Shown here: positions 31,901 to 40,871 of the stretch, in pieces
Position numbering within the stretch: the stretch's first letter is position 1
How the letters are laid out: each line of letters starts with the position of its first letter
Source: a virus
IMG/VR virus record: IMGVR_UViG_3300049482_000051
Location: 1 to 52,570 of that record
DNA length: 52,570 nt
Reading direction: 5' to 3' (one strand)
The notes under the pieces: generated by a model
Seen by the model: the letters and a program-made list of their open reading frames with translations, nothing else
Told to the model about the DNA's origin: nothing
The model's database searches: none
Translations under genes and position numbers: made by a program

Positions 31901-32509
31901 ATGAATCGTGTCGCCATCCCCGTAACCCAGGAGTCCCACGGATTTGTTCGCGGGACTCCTATCTTCTTTGACGGCACGAACTGGGTCCTGGCCACCATTG
32001 GCGGGCCTAGCGTCGGCGTCGTCGGAGACCTCTTGTCCCAAGACGCCTTCGAGTTCGTCCTACTCGGCGAGGTCACGGGCCTTGACACCCTAGTCGCCGG
32101 ATCGCTGTATTACCCAGACGGCGCGGGCGGACTAAGCCTAACCATTAACGGACAGTCTGTTGGCATCGCCTACACAGATACTATACTCCACGTCGTCAAC
32201 GGCGGTTCTGCCTCCGCGTCGACTCCGTCTACTGTCGTCGACCTTTCAAGCTACGCGACCAACGCGGCCCTACTTCAAGCTATCGCAAACGAAGTATCCC
32301 GGGCAAACCTGGCCTACGAACTCAAGTCTACCAGTTCGACTCTGGTTTACACCGGAGACCTATTGACTTCTGTGACCGATGCGTACGGTACGAAGACGTT
32401 CTCGTATGACATTGATGGCCGGCTGACTTCAATCGTCGGGACTGGCCTTTACCCCACCAAGACCTTCGCCTACACGGGCGACCAACTTACTTCGATCACG
32501 GTGACTTAA
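31901..32509 (+). CDS. Virion protein with YD/Rhs-like C-terminal repeats
   Basis: A 202-residue protein. The N-terminal half is a beta-rich structural domain. Residues about 145-202 contain repeats like YTGDLLTSV and YDIDGRLTSI, then AYTGDQLTSI, close to YD/Rhs-type repeats, often found in phage fibre or attachment proteins. It may be a tail-tip or capsid fibre part. It ends in a TAATG with the next gene. Confidence 0.7.
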   Translation: MNRVAIPVTQESHGFVRGTPIFFDGTNWVLATIGGPSVGVVGDLLSQDAFEFVLLGEVTGLDTLVAGSLYYPDGAGGLSLTINGQSVGIAYTDTILHVVNGGSASASTPSTVVDLSSYATNAALLQAIANEVSRANLAYELKSTSSTLVYTGDLLTSVTDAYGTKTFSYDIDGRLTSIVGTGLYPTKTFAYTGDQLTSITVT

Positions 32510-32949
32510 TGTCGATGTCCAATGCTGCTGAGGGCGCGCTCCTCGACCTCCTGTTCCTCAACATAGACTTCGCTAACGTGGGCGACGCGGCGGGCCTCCA
32601 GAACAGCGCAGCCGCCGGTAACTTCTACATCGCCCTGCACACCGCAGACCCAGGTGAGGCTGGCGACCAGTCGACCAACGAAGTCGCGTACACCGGGTAT
32701 GCCCGAGTGGCCGTGCCCCGTACCGCCGGCGGATTCAGTCGCTCCGGCGACACGATCTCCAACGTCGCCGCGATTACCTTCGGTCAATGTACCGCAGGTT
32801 CCGCAACCGCCACGTACTTCTCGATTGGCCTGGAAGTCTCAGGCGCCACAGTGATTCTGCTCTCGGGCGCCCTGTCCGCCAATCTTCCCATTAGCTCGCC
32901 GATCCAGCCTATCTTCGCCCCCGGTACCATGACGGCGCAGGTCGACTAA
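32509..32949 (+). CDS. Phage structural protein, Lys-free beta-rich (146 aa)
   Basis: A 146-residue protein with ALHTADPGEAGDQSTNEVAY, YTGYARVAVPRT and a late GALSANLPISS. I recognise this order from a small family of phage structural proteins, often placed with head or tail genes; the exact position in the virion is not certain. It starts in a TAATG overlap. Confidence 0.72.
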   Translation: MSMSNAAEGALLDLLFLNIDFANVGDAAGLQNSAAAGNFYIALHTADPGEAGDQSTNEVAYTGYARVAVPRTAGGFSRSGDTISNVAAITFGQCTAGSATATYFSIGLEVSGATVILLSGALSANLPISSPIQPIFAPGTMTAQVD

Positions 32950-32950
32950 C

Positions 32951-33805
32951 GTGGTGGGGTTCCCGAACGTTAAAGCGGTTGTAGATGCCGAGACGCAGGG
33001 GCGTGTTCGGCGCTACTCGTTTCGTAAGACTCCAGCCGTGACGACGGTCGCCGGAATCTGGTGCGACCTGAGTATGTCGCCTGGAAACCCGGTACCAAAC
33101 TACTACGCAAACACGCCGCTGGTTGCTGCGGTTCTGGAAGGCAACGAAGGCCTGTTCCACGGAAGCGATGTAGCACCTGCGACCAAGCACCTGCGCGAAA
33201 CTCTGATTCTTTCGTCTAGCGCAACGGGGCTGCCGCTGGTTCTTCTGCTTTGCGACTACCTGCTGTACTACCCCTTCATCGACCAGGGCGACACTGATCC
33301 GCAGGTCATGGACAACACGGTCACGCTGCCACGATACAGTGACGGCGCGGGCGTCCAGATCATGCCAATCCTCGTGGGCGCGCAGACGGGTGACCAGTCC
33401 TTCACCGTCAGCTACACCAACCAAGACGGCGTGGCAGGCCGCACGACTCCAGTCTGCATCTGCAATACCGCGACGTTCAACGGTGCCATCGTCAGTTCTC
33501 AAACGGCAAACGCCTTGGCTCGCGGCCCGTTCCTCGCGCTCCAAGGTACCGACACCGGCGTCCGGTCCATCGAGTCCGTGACCATGCTCGGCGCCGACGT
33601 GGGTCTCATGACCTTCGTTCTCATCAAGCCCCTCACCACCTTCATCCTCCGCGAACAGACCGCGCCAGTCGAAGTCAATTACGTTACCGATCGCCCGGGT
33701 ATCCCCGAGTTCAAAGACGGCGCGTACCTGAATCTTCTCTGCTGCCCCCAGGGCTCGCTCTCTGGCGTCTCGCTTCACGGCATCCTTACTACGACTTGGA
33801 ACTAA
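32951..33805 (+). CDS. Virion protein, paralogue of the next gene
   Basis: A 284-residue protein from a GTG start. It shares a framework with the next gene: an N-terminal basic helix, WCDLSMSPGNP, HGSDVAPATKHL, TLPRYSDGAGVQ, YTNQDGVAGRTTP, and a C-terminal FKDGAYLNLL. It probably forms a fibre, decoration or head-completion part. No enzyme motif seen. Confidence 0.75.
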   Translation: MVGFPNVKAVVDAETQGRVRRYSFRKTPAVTTVAGIWCDLSMSPGNPVPNYYANTPLVAAVLEGNEGLFHGSDVAPATKHLRETLILSSSATGLPLVLLLCDYLLYYPFIDQGDTDPQVMDNTVTLPRYSDGAGVQIMPILVGAQTGDQSFTVSYTNQDGVAGRTTPVCICNTATFNGAIVSSQTANALARGPFLALQGTDTGVRSIESVTMLGADVGLMTFVLIKPLTTFILREQTAPVEVNYVTDRPGIPEFKDGAYLNLLCCPQGSLSGVSLHGILTTTWN

Positions 33806-33808
33806 CCC

Positions 33809-34960
33809 ATGGGCTACTCCTCACTAGACGACTTCATCAATAAGGTTTCAGTGTCGCGCAAGTTCAAGCGCACAGACTGGAACAAGAACATGCTGCCAAC
33901 CTCGGCTGCCGTGGCCGGCGAGTGGTCGAACTTGTTCCGTGGCGGCGGCAACCCTGGCGCTGACTCGGTCATCAACACCGGAACCAACTTGGCGTTCCAG
34001 CAGTTGAAGGACACCACGACCAACGCGACTGGGATCCAGCACGGCGGCGACGTCACCCCTGAGACCAAGCACATCATCAACGCCTCGGCGTTCAGCGCCG
34101 CTGCGACGACCATGCCCGCCGTGGCCATGCTGGTCGACCTCGTCGGCTGGTACCGCATCACCTCTGTCACCACCACGGGCGACCAGGCTCTCACCAATGC
34201 CCTGACGGCGCTCGGTACCTTCACCGCCGACGCGGGCACGGATGTCTGCACGCACAGCAATAACAATCTCGACCACACCACCCGCGTTCAGTTGACGACC
34301 TCCGGAACGCTCCCGGCGGGCCTGGCTTTGGCCACGGACTACTGGACGATCTACGTCACCGACGTCACGTTCAAGCTGGCCACGAGCTACGCGAACGCCG
34401 TCGCCGGGACGCCCATCGACATCACGGACGCGGGCACCGGCACCCACACGACCACCTGCGTTCTCCCACGCTACACGAACGGCGCGGGCGTCCAGGCCAT
34501 GGTGGTGAACTCGAACGCAACGGCGATGGGCGCGGCGACCCCCAACATTCGCCTGACCTACACGGATCAGGGCGACACCGCTGGCAACCTGACGCCCACC
34601 ACGCTCCCGATTGGCAAGACCGCTGCGGCCAACGGGCTCATCGTGTACTCTGGAACAGGCTCAGGTAAGTACGGCCCCGCGATGCCTCTGGCTGCCGGGG
34701 ACTCGGGTATCCGCCTCTGCACCCAGTTCAACCTCTCAGTCTCCTACGTATCGGGCGAACTGGCCACGGTCCTGTACGTTCCGCTGCTCACGCTCCCCAT
34801 GACCACGATCGGCGTGGCCGCTGAGCGCGACTTGCTCCATCAGGTTCCTAGCCTCCCGCGCGTTCGAGACGGCGCGTGCCTAGCCTGGCTGATCTACCAC
34901 GGCGCTGCGACCCCGACGAACTCCGCGTTCTTCGGTCACTTGGACTTTGGCTGGGGCTAA
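33809..34960 (+). CDS. Virion protein, paralogue with inserted domain
   Basis: A 383-residue protein with the same framework as the previous gene: WSNLFRGGGNPG, HGGDVTPETKHI, LPRYTNGAGVQ, YTDQGDTAGNLTP and VRDGACLAWL. Residues about 117-217 form an insert without counterpart in its paralogue, with LTTSGTLPAGLALATDYW and DAGTGTHTT, a beta domain that occurs in many phage structural proteins. So the pair seems to come from duplication, followed by insertion of this domain in the second copy. Confidence 0.75.
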   Translation: MGYSSLDDFINKVSVSRKFKRTDWNKNMLPTSAAVAGEWSNLFRGGGNPGADSVINTGTNLAFQQLKDTTTNATGIQHGGDVTPETKHIINASAFSAAATTMPAVAMLVDLVGWYRITSVTTTGDQALTNALTALGTFTADAGTDVCTHSNNNLDHTTRVQLTTSGTLPAGLALATDYWTIYVTDVTFKLATSYANAVAGTPIDITDAGTGTHTTTCVLPRYTNGAGVQAMVVNSNATAMGAATPNIRLTYTDQGDTAGNLTPTTLPIGKTAAANGLIVYSGTGSGKYGPAMPLAAGDSGIRLCTQFNLSVSYVSGELATVLYVPLLTLPMTTIGVAAERDLLHQVPSLPRVRDGACLAWLIYHGAATPTNSAFFGHLDFGWG

Positions 34961-34963
34961 GCC

Positions 34964-35551
34964 ATGCTACTCGGGAACTACAACGTACTGTCGAAGGGGC
35001 CTGGACGGGCCCTCGGCGGCAGCACGGTTTCCGGGGATCGCAGTAACTTCAATAAAGCCGGGGCTGCCCGGAATATGAACGTCAACGAGTACTGGTCGCA
35101 GTACGCGGCGGTTCCGCTGGGCTACGCGCCGGGTGGCGCCTGGGTTCCCGCTATCAAGGCAGGCTACATCGCTGCGCGCTACCAAGCGTCCTTTGCCTTC
35201 AGCGGCGCCGTGGTTCTTGGTACTGCCGGGACGCTCGCCGGTGCCTCGTCCTTCACGTTCACGGCCTCGTCGGTATCCTACGCGGTTGGCGTCCTGGAAG
35301 GCCACATCACGCCGTTCACTACCCTGTCGCCGGAGAACCTGGCTATCGCCGTCTGGGAAGCCCAGTTGGTAGACCACACTGCTCCCGGCAGCTTTGGTGA
35401 ATCTGTTGGTTCTGGCGTTACTATCAATCCTCAAGACGTTCGCGATGCCATGATGTTGGCCCCCACGCCAGGATCCCCGGCAGCCGACTCCATTGACTCT
35501 GACCTCGACAAAATCAAGTCCCTCGCGGGACTCATCCCGGCGGCACTCTAA
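34964..35551 (+). CDS. Virion protein (195 aa)
   Basis: A 195-residue protein, Ala/Gly-rich, with a beta-structured middle and a C-terminal part holding VWEAQLVDHTAPGSFGE, a W-x-A-xxxD-Hxx-PGS-FGE pattern that I have seen near the end of phage virion proteins. It ends in a TAATG with the next gene. Role unknown. Confidence 0.65.
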   Translation: MLLGNYNVLSKGPGRALGGSTVSGDRSNFNKAGAARNMNVNEYWSQYAAVPLGYAPGGAWVPAIKAGYIAARYQASFAFSGAVVLGTAGTLAGASSFTFTASSVSYAVGVLEGHITPFTTLSPENLAIAVWEAQLVDHTAPGSFGESVGSGVTINPQDVRDAMMLAPTPGSPAADSIDSDLDKIKSLAGLIPAAL

Positions 35552-35841
35552 TGCTCAGATACAACCAGAAAACTGGCGACTTCTCACTGGCTCCCGGTGC
35601 CCTGGCCTGCCTCATCGCTGGCGTGTTCGGCTTTGGCGGCTGGATGACCAAGATGCAGTACGATGTCAGCGGCTGGTACGATGTCGCCGCCAGAGTCAAG
35701 AATATCGAGAGAGTCCTCATCTATAACCGCCTGGACGCCCCAGACATTCTTGGAGGCCCTATATGGCCCGATCCCTCGTTGCCCTCGCCTTACTGGCCTG
35801 CCTTGGTCTCTTCTCAGGCTGTGGTCACGAAGCGCGAGTAG
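35551..35841 (+). CDS. Small single-pass membrane protein (96 aa)
   Basis: A 96-residue protein with a predicted membrane helix (about residues 14-33) and a C-terminal polar/Pro-rich part. Its last 79 bases overlap the lipoprotein gene. With that lipoprotein it could form an inner-outer membrane pair, but the partial fit to spanins is weak. Confidence 0.6.
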   Translation: MLRYNQKTGDFSLAPGALACLIAGVFGFGGWMTKMQYDVSGWYDVAARVKNIERVLIYNRLDAPDILGGPIWPDPSLPSPYWPALVSSQAVVTKRE

Positions 35842-36368
35842 GCGTCCGTAACGTCGAGGAAGCCGGGAAATACCTGGCTACCCAAGGGCCTGACGACTTG
35901 ACTCGGGCACTCGGGCGCTCCATTGCCCAGCAAGCCGGAGCCAGCGCCGATCAGATGGACCTGCTGCTCTGGGGTCTCCTAGCGCGCAAGACCGGGGCCA
36001 CCGTGACTGCCCAGGACTGGAAAGACAGCCCCGCTGCCGCAGAACGCATGAGCGAGAAGCAGGCCGTGACCATCCAGCGCGAGACCGCCCGAATCCAGGC
36101 GATTTCAGGCAGTATCTTTGAAAGCCTAGGCTTGGCCACGGGTCTCACCGGAACGGGCTTCGTTGGCCTTGCGTTGGCCTTCATGCTCAAGAATCAGGCT
36201 ACCCTCCGCGCGGGCCTCGATCGTGCCGTAGCTTTCGGTGAACGCCTGAAGACCGTCAAGCCAGGCAAAGAAACCGAAGACGTCGAAAAAGAGTTCCGAG
36301 AACTCCCAGAGAATCCAGCCCTCAAGAAGTCTCTTGCTAAGGTCAAAAAGACCAGTAAGGTGTCGTAA
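35763..36368 (+). CDS. Lipoprotein with C-terminal membrane segment
   Basis: A 201-residue protein with GGAGG six bases before the ATG. The N-terminus is a lipoprotein signal: a basic start, hydrophobic LVALALLACLGL, then LFSGC, so Cys20 is the predicted lipidated residue. After a helical domain there is a second hydrophobic stretch (residues about 120-145), then a basic helical tail rich in Lys and Glu. Lysis lipoproteins (outer spanins) are shorter, so it may instead act in superinfection exclusion or in the virion. It starts inside the previous gene. Confidence 0.7.
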   Translation: MARSLVALALLACLGLFSGCGHEARVGVRNVEEAGKYLATQGPDDLTRALGRSIAQQAGASADQMDLLLWGLLARKTGATVTAQDWKDSPAAAERMSEKQAVTIQRETARIQAISGSIFESLGLATGLTGTGFVGLALAFMLKNQATLRAGLDRAVAFGERLKTVKPGKETEDVEKEFRELPENPALKKSLAKVKKTSKVS

Positions 36369-38503
36369 TGGACCAGGAGCCTATGTACGAGGAAGAGCCA
36401 GTTGTCGATGAGACTCTGGTCGAGGAAGTTGTTGAGCCCGAGGAAGATGTTGAGCCCGAGGAAGATGCCTCGGAAGCGTCTAAAATCGACGAGTTCGAGA
36501 AGCTCGTCAAGATTCCGTCGTGGTGCCAAGACACGTTTACGTGGATGGACGACGACGCGCGCTACGTGGCCGAAGACTGCCAGTACGCGAACAAAGACGA
36601 CGAAGACACGATTTCGACCAACTACATCCTGCGTAACCAGTATGTACTGATTTCCCAGATTTACGCCCGCAATCCGACGGCTCGTATCCAGCCCGCGCCC
36701 ATGATGGGTCCGCAGCCCCCGGGTCTTCAAGAGTTTGCGAAGACGCTTGAGATCGTAGCCAAGCGCCTGACTGACGAAGCCGACTTCCGTCGCAAGCTCG
36801 GCGGCGCAATCCAAGACGTTCAGACCCATGGCATCGCGTGGCTCAAAGCTACCACGCAGCAAGACATCGCCAAGGATCCGTTGGGCCAGGCTCGCCACGA
36901 CGACCAGTTGGACAACATTGCCCGGTTGCAGTGCCTGCTCAATGAGTTCCAGAACGGCGACTTCAACGAAGACAGTTCCGAGTACGCGGACCTCCGCGAC
37001 CTGTCTGACACCGTGCGCGTCTACCTCGCCGGGAATCTCCGCGAAGACATGGCACGCAATCCTCCCATGCCTGTTTCGTCGTTTGACGCCATGGGCATGG
37101 AGACCCTGGTCCCCGACCCGGGTGATCCGCGCGTAGCCCAGCTTTCGCAGATGGAAGACCCGAATACCCAGATGGAACCCGGGATGCTCCCGGAAGTCCC
37201 GGTATTCATGGGCATCAACATCGACGAAGTCCTGCCGCACGATGTCCGCTTTGACTGGAGCATCACGCGCCCCGAAGACTTCTACAACGCTGCCTGGGTC
37301 GCCCACCGCGTCTACATGACGCCGGACGACATCAACATGCGCTGGAAGGTCGACCGCGAAGATTTGGATTACTGCGTGTCCAAAGCCAAGGGCGGACGCA
37401 GCGATAAGCGCCGCACGGCTGACGACGAGAACCAGGCTAACCGCGACGGCGCGGGCGGCACCGGGTCCGATCGCAACATGAACGGCATGGTCAGCGTCTG
37501 GGAAATGTGGGACAAGAATACTTGCCGCCGCTACGTCTGGGTTGAAGGCATGTCCAAGTTCCTGGTGAACGAGGTCGTCAAGAACTCGTGGCACCGCTTC
37601 TATCCGTTCTTCCCGCTGCTGTTTAACCGCGTAACCGGAAGATTTCTTCCTGTTTCCGATGTTACACTACAGCGGCCTCTACAAGAGGAGATCAACCGGA
37701 AGCGCACTCACTTCAATGAGGCCCAAGGCGCCGCGTATCCGCGCTTTGTCGTGGCAGCCGGTGCTATCTCGACCGACGAGAAGGACCGCCTGGAACGTGC
37801 GCTGCCGTACTCAGTTACCGAGTTGCAACATCCAGATACCGTCGACATCAAAGAGTTGACGCCGATGAAGATTGACCCGATGCTCTATGACAAGAGCGAC
37901 GCGGTCCGAGAGATTGAGATTTCCGCTGGTATCCCACAGCAGGCCGCTGGCGGCGTTGGTGGCGCCGAGTTCGCTACGGAAGTCGCCGTGGCCAATCAGC
38001 AAATGGGCGTCCAGGCCGATCGCCGTCGCACCGTGATCGAAGAGCTTATCCGCGATGTCAATGAGTGTGTGGTCGAAATGGCCCTCCAGATGTTCCCAGA
38101 AGAGAACATTAAGGCCATGGCCGGTATCGGCGCCGTTTGGCCCCTAATCGACCGCGACCACCTGTGGCGCCAACTCCACGTCGTCATCATGCCTGGGATG
38201 TCCGGCAAGCCAGATACCGAGAAGGTCCTGGCCAAGTGGACCCAGTTCGCCGACCTCATGAACCGCCTTGGCCTCGTGGTCAATGCACCCGAGGTCGGCC
38301 GCAAGATCGTGGACGAACTAGACTTGGGTATCGACTTTGACCGCTATGTGATGCAGCCTCCGATGGCCGGAGCGCCTGTTGGTCCTGGCGGTGAAGGCGC
38401 AGCCCCGACTGGCCCCGGAGCCGGAGCGCCGCCGATGGCAGAGCGTTCTGGGCCTCCCAAGCCGGAAAACGTAAACAACCGGCCCACAGGCAAGACCGCC
38501 TAA
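36368..38503 (+). CDS. Portal protein (podovirus type)
   Basis: A 711-residue protein coupled by TAATG to the lipoprotein gene. An acidic N-terminal tail (first 40 residues) is followed by the wing and stem domains typical of P22/N4-like portals; the section EEINRKRTHFNEAQGAAYPR and GIPQQAAGGVGGAEFATE match known portal positions. A Pro/Gly/Ala-rich tail follows residue 655. It forms the dodecameric ring for DNA entry and the start site of head assembly. Followed by scaffold and capsid genes, the usual order. Confidence 0.85.
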   Translation: MDQEPMYEEEPVVDETLVEEVVEPEEDVEPEEDASEASKIDEFEKLVKIPSWCQDTFTWMDDDARYVAEDCQYANKDDEDTISTNYILRNQYVLISQIYARNPTARIQPAPMMGPQPPGLQEFAKTLEIVAKRLTDEADFRRKLGGAIQDVQTHGIAWLKATTQQDIAKDPLGQARHDDQLDNIARLQCLLNEFQNGDFNEDSSEYADLRDLSDTVRVYLAGNLREDMARNPPMPVSSFDAMGMETLVPDPGDPRVAQLSQMEDPNTQMEPGMLPEVPVFMGINIDEVLPHDVRFDWSITRPEDFYNAAWVAHRVYMTPDDINMRWKVDREDLDYCVSKAKGGRSDKRRTADDENQANRDGAGGTGSDRNMNGMVSVWEMWDKNTCRRYVWVEGMSKFLVNEVVKNSWHRFYPFFPLLFNRVTGRFLPVSDVTLQRPLQEEINRKRTHFNEAQGAAYPRFVVAAGAISTDEKDRLERALPYSVTELQHPDTVDIKELTPMKIDPMLYDKSDAVREIEISAGIPQQAAGGVGGAEFATEVAVANQQMGVQADRRRTVIEELIRDVNECVVEMALQMFPEENIKAMAGIGAVWPLIDRDHLWRQLHVVIMPGMSGKPDTEKVLAKWTQFADLMNRLGLVVNAPEVGRKIVDELDLGIDFDRYVMQPPMAGAPVGPGGEGAAPTGPGAGAPPMAERSGPPKPENVNNRPTGKTA

Positions 38504-38533
38504 GGCCCTTGACATAACCAGGAGTTATGGTAT

Positions 38534-39646
38534 ATGAGTATCGAAGATGAGGATAAACTGCCGGATTCCTCAGCCGGCGAGGGTGATTCAACCGCGTCCA
38601 ACACACCCGTGGACGGTAAAGCAGATGAGGTCTCCAGGGAACCATCGGAGACCGGATCGCCGGAAGCTCAGAAATCGACAAAGTCTGAGAACCGTGAAAA
38701 GCTGATTAAGGAACTCTCGCAGCCGGAAGCGGTTGACGATGAGGAAGACGAGGAAGATGAGCCTGAAGTAGGCGAAACCGAGGAAGTACCCGAGGCCAAA
38801 AAGCCGGAGGAAAAAGCCGGTGAGCGCGAAGAGCCCGAAAGCTCCGAGCACGATACTTCAGACCGTCGGAGTAAGGCGCAGCAGAAGTTTGAGAAACTCA
38901 CGACTCATAACCGTGAACTCAAAAAGAAGCTCGACGAAGCCACGCCGTTCGCGGCATACGGTCAGTCGATGTTCAACTACTGCAAGGACGCCGGACTTTC
39001 GACGGAGAAGCTTGGCCTGTGGCTGTCAGTAGCCGCAGACGCCGAGAAGAACCCGGGTGGGGCCAAGCAGAACTTGGAGCGCCTAGGAATCAAGCTCGAT
39101 CCAGTGCGCGAGGTCGTCAAAGAGATCCCCGTGGAACTCGAAGACGCCTTGCTGGACATGACGACCAATGGCCAAGTCGCCCCCGAGGCGTTCAAGGCTC
39201 TGGTTGGGATGATCCGGAAAGCACGGGCTTCAACTCCCCCGCCTGCTCCTGAACCGGCTCCTGTGCAACGCCAAAGCGCGCCCGCACCGACCGCTGCCCC
39301 ACAAGCAACTGATCCGCGCAAAGCGGTGTACGACCAAGACCTCGCAAGAGCCGTGGCCGACATTGACGAACGCGAAACTCAGCTTGCCGCGAAGTATCCT
39401 GCGGACTGGCCGAAACTGAAAGCCCAGATTGCAGAGTCGTTCAAACGCTATCGTGGAACCGATCCAAAGATGTGGAAGGGTTTCTTCGAGGAAGAGTTGA
39501 ACAAAGTCATCGCGAAGGCTAAGCGTCCCGTTGTTCCCCCCGCTTCCAAGGCTCCAATCCGTCCGTCAACAACCTCCTCGGCACAGAAGCCCCCGACCAC
39601 AGGTCGCGCGGCACTGATCGCCGAAATCACCGGAAAATCCCGGTAA
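38534..39646 (+). CDS. Scaffolding protein (acidic, putative)
   Basis: A 370-residue protein with AGGAG ten bases before its ATG. The first 115 residues are very acidic (runs of Glu/Asp), then a helical part and a Pro/Ala-rich stretch near residue 235-260, ending in a basic helix. This composition and its place between portal and capsid are those of internal scaffolds. It would guide procapsid assembly and leave later. No protease gene was found beside it. Confidence 0.8.
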   Translation: MSIEDEDKLPDSSAGEGDSTASNTPVDGKADEVSREPSETGSPEAQKSTKSENREKLIKELSQPEAVDDEEDEEDEPEVGETEEVPEAKKPEEKAGEREEPESSEHDTSDRRSKAQQKFEKLTTHNRELKKKLDEATPFAAYGQSMFNYCKDAGLSTEKLGLWLSVAADAEKNPGGAKQNLERLGIKLDPVREVVKEIPVELEDALLDMTTNGQVAPEAFKALVGMIRKARASTPPPAPEPAPVQRQSAPAPTAAPQATDPRKAVYDQDLARAVADIDERETQLAAKYPADWPKLKAQIAESFKRYRGTDPKMWKGFFEEELNKVIAKAKRPVVPPASKAPIRPSTTSSAQKPPTTGRAALIAEITGKSR

Positions 39647-39658
39647 AGGCACACTCCC

Positions 39659-40762
39659 ATGGCTACCGCATCCCCCGAAGTGCTTCAGCGCATTTCTTAC
39701 TCTGTTTACAACGACGTGATGAATCGCAAGAAAGCGATCATCCTCGACCGCAAGGACATGGCGTACTTTGCCTTCTTGATGAAGCGCAAGGAATCCAGCG
39801 GCCAAGCGGGCGGCTCGACCACGATTAAGCTCCAGAAGGACGGTGGTTTTACCATGCAGTTCTGGGAACGTCGCGATCCTCTCGCGTTCCAGGAAGCCAA
39901 CATCGAACTGGAAATCAGCTTCCCGTTCACCAACGTCCACCAGGGCTTCGAGGTCGTGCACGAAGACCTCTACAAGATGGGCTACCTCATCAAGCCGAAC
40001 GGCACCAGCAAGGCTTCGGGCGCTGCTTCGCGCCTCTCAGAGGACGAAGTCAACGTCCTGGCCGACTGGTTCGACCGCGTTCTGGAAGAGTGGGACGACT
40101 CGTTCGACCGTAACATGGAAATTGCCTGGGCCCGCGATGGCTCGTACAACTCCAAGGCTCCGGTTGGCTTGGACGGCCTCATCAACCTGACCCCGACCAC
40201 GGGCACCATCGGTGGTAAGAGCCGCGCTAACCCGCTGCTCCAGCACACCGTGTCCACTGGCCTGACCACCACGGCGCTCACCGGTACCCTGATTACCGGC
40301 ATGACTGCGGCTCGTCGGGAAGCTAATACCTTCTCGCGCGGTACCGGCAGCCCGAGCGGCGGCATCGACCTGATCCTGGTCGGCGACAGCTTCCTGGATG
40401 CCTACGTCCAGTACGCGCGCAACAACGGTATCCAGTACCAGAAGCAGATCGGCGGCCCGATCAGCAAGCTGGACCTGGGTATCCCGGAGAGCGGTTACGA
40501 GTTCGAGGGCCTGCCCCTCGTCCGCGCGAACGTCTTCCGCGACCTGGATGTCCTGGAGCCGAGTGCGACCGTTCCCTGGGCCAAGCGGGCGTACATGCTG
40601 AACAGCAAGTCGTTCCACTTCCTGGAAATGGCTGGCCTGGATAAGTTCCAGAGCCGCGCTGCTGATGCGAGCGACCAGCGTGTCTCGCGCTTCTCGATGG
40701 ACGGGCGTTACTGCCTGGCCGTGAGTGCGCCGAACCGCAATGCGCTCGTGGCGGTTGCCTAA
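39659..40762 (+). CDS. Major capsid protein (HK97 fold)
   Basis: A 367-residue protein directly after the scaffold gene. It has the long N-terminal helix, the charged spine helix (LSEDEVNVLADWFDRVLEEW) and a C-terminal domain with IDLILVGDSFLDAYVQYA typical of HK97-fold subunits of P22/N4-like size. No delta domain is apparent, fitting a separate scaffold gene. AAAGG precedes the start. A strong terminator follows, isolating this highly expressed gene. Confidence 0.9.
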   Translation: MATASPEVLQRISYSVYNDVMNRKKAIILDRKDMAYFAFLMKRKESSGQAGGSTTIKLQKDGGFTMQFWERRDPLAFQEANIELEISFPFTNVHQGFEVVHEDLYKMGYLIKPNGTSKASGAASRLSEDEVNVLADWFDRVLEEWDDSFDRNMEIAWARDGSYNSKAPVGLDGLINLTPTTGTIGGKSRANPLLQHTVSTGLTTTALTGTLITGMTAARREANTFSRGTGSPSGGIDLILVGDSFLDAYVQYARNNGIQYQKQIGGPISKLDLGIPESGYEFEGLPLVRANVFRDLDVLEPSATVPWAKRAYMLNSKSFHFLEMAGLDKFQSRAADASDQRVSRFSMDGRYCLAVSAPNRNALVAVA

Positions 40763-40799
40763 GAATTAAGGGCGGGTTTACTCCTGGCCTGCCCTGGCA

Positions 40800-40833
40800 C
40801 CCCTGGACCTAAAAAGTCCAGGGGTTGCTTTTT
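40800..40833 (+). terminator. Intrinsic terminator after the capsid gene
   Basis: A 9-bp perfect stem CCCCTGGAC/GTCCAGGGG with a seven-base loop, followed by TTGCTTTTT. It ends the head-gene transcripts and lies 38 bases after the capsid stop. Confidence 0.9.
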
Positions 40834-40871
40834 CTCCAGGATACGATAAGACCCCTTATACAGGAGTTCTC

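Noticed and set aside
36194-37594. A 466-codon antisense open frame across the portal gene
   Set aside because: It mirrors the portal codons, has an improbable His/Val/Arg-rich composition, lacks motifs, and runs against the arm's direction.
38512-38536. TTGACA with TATATG upstream of the scaffold gene
   Set aside because: The start codon lies inside the presumed -10, so a transcript would lack the ribosome site; probably chance.
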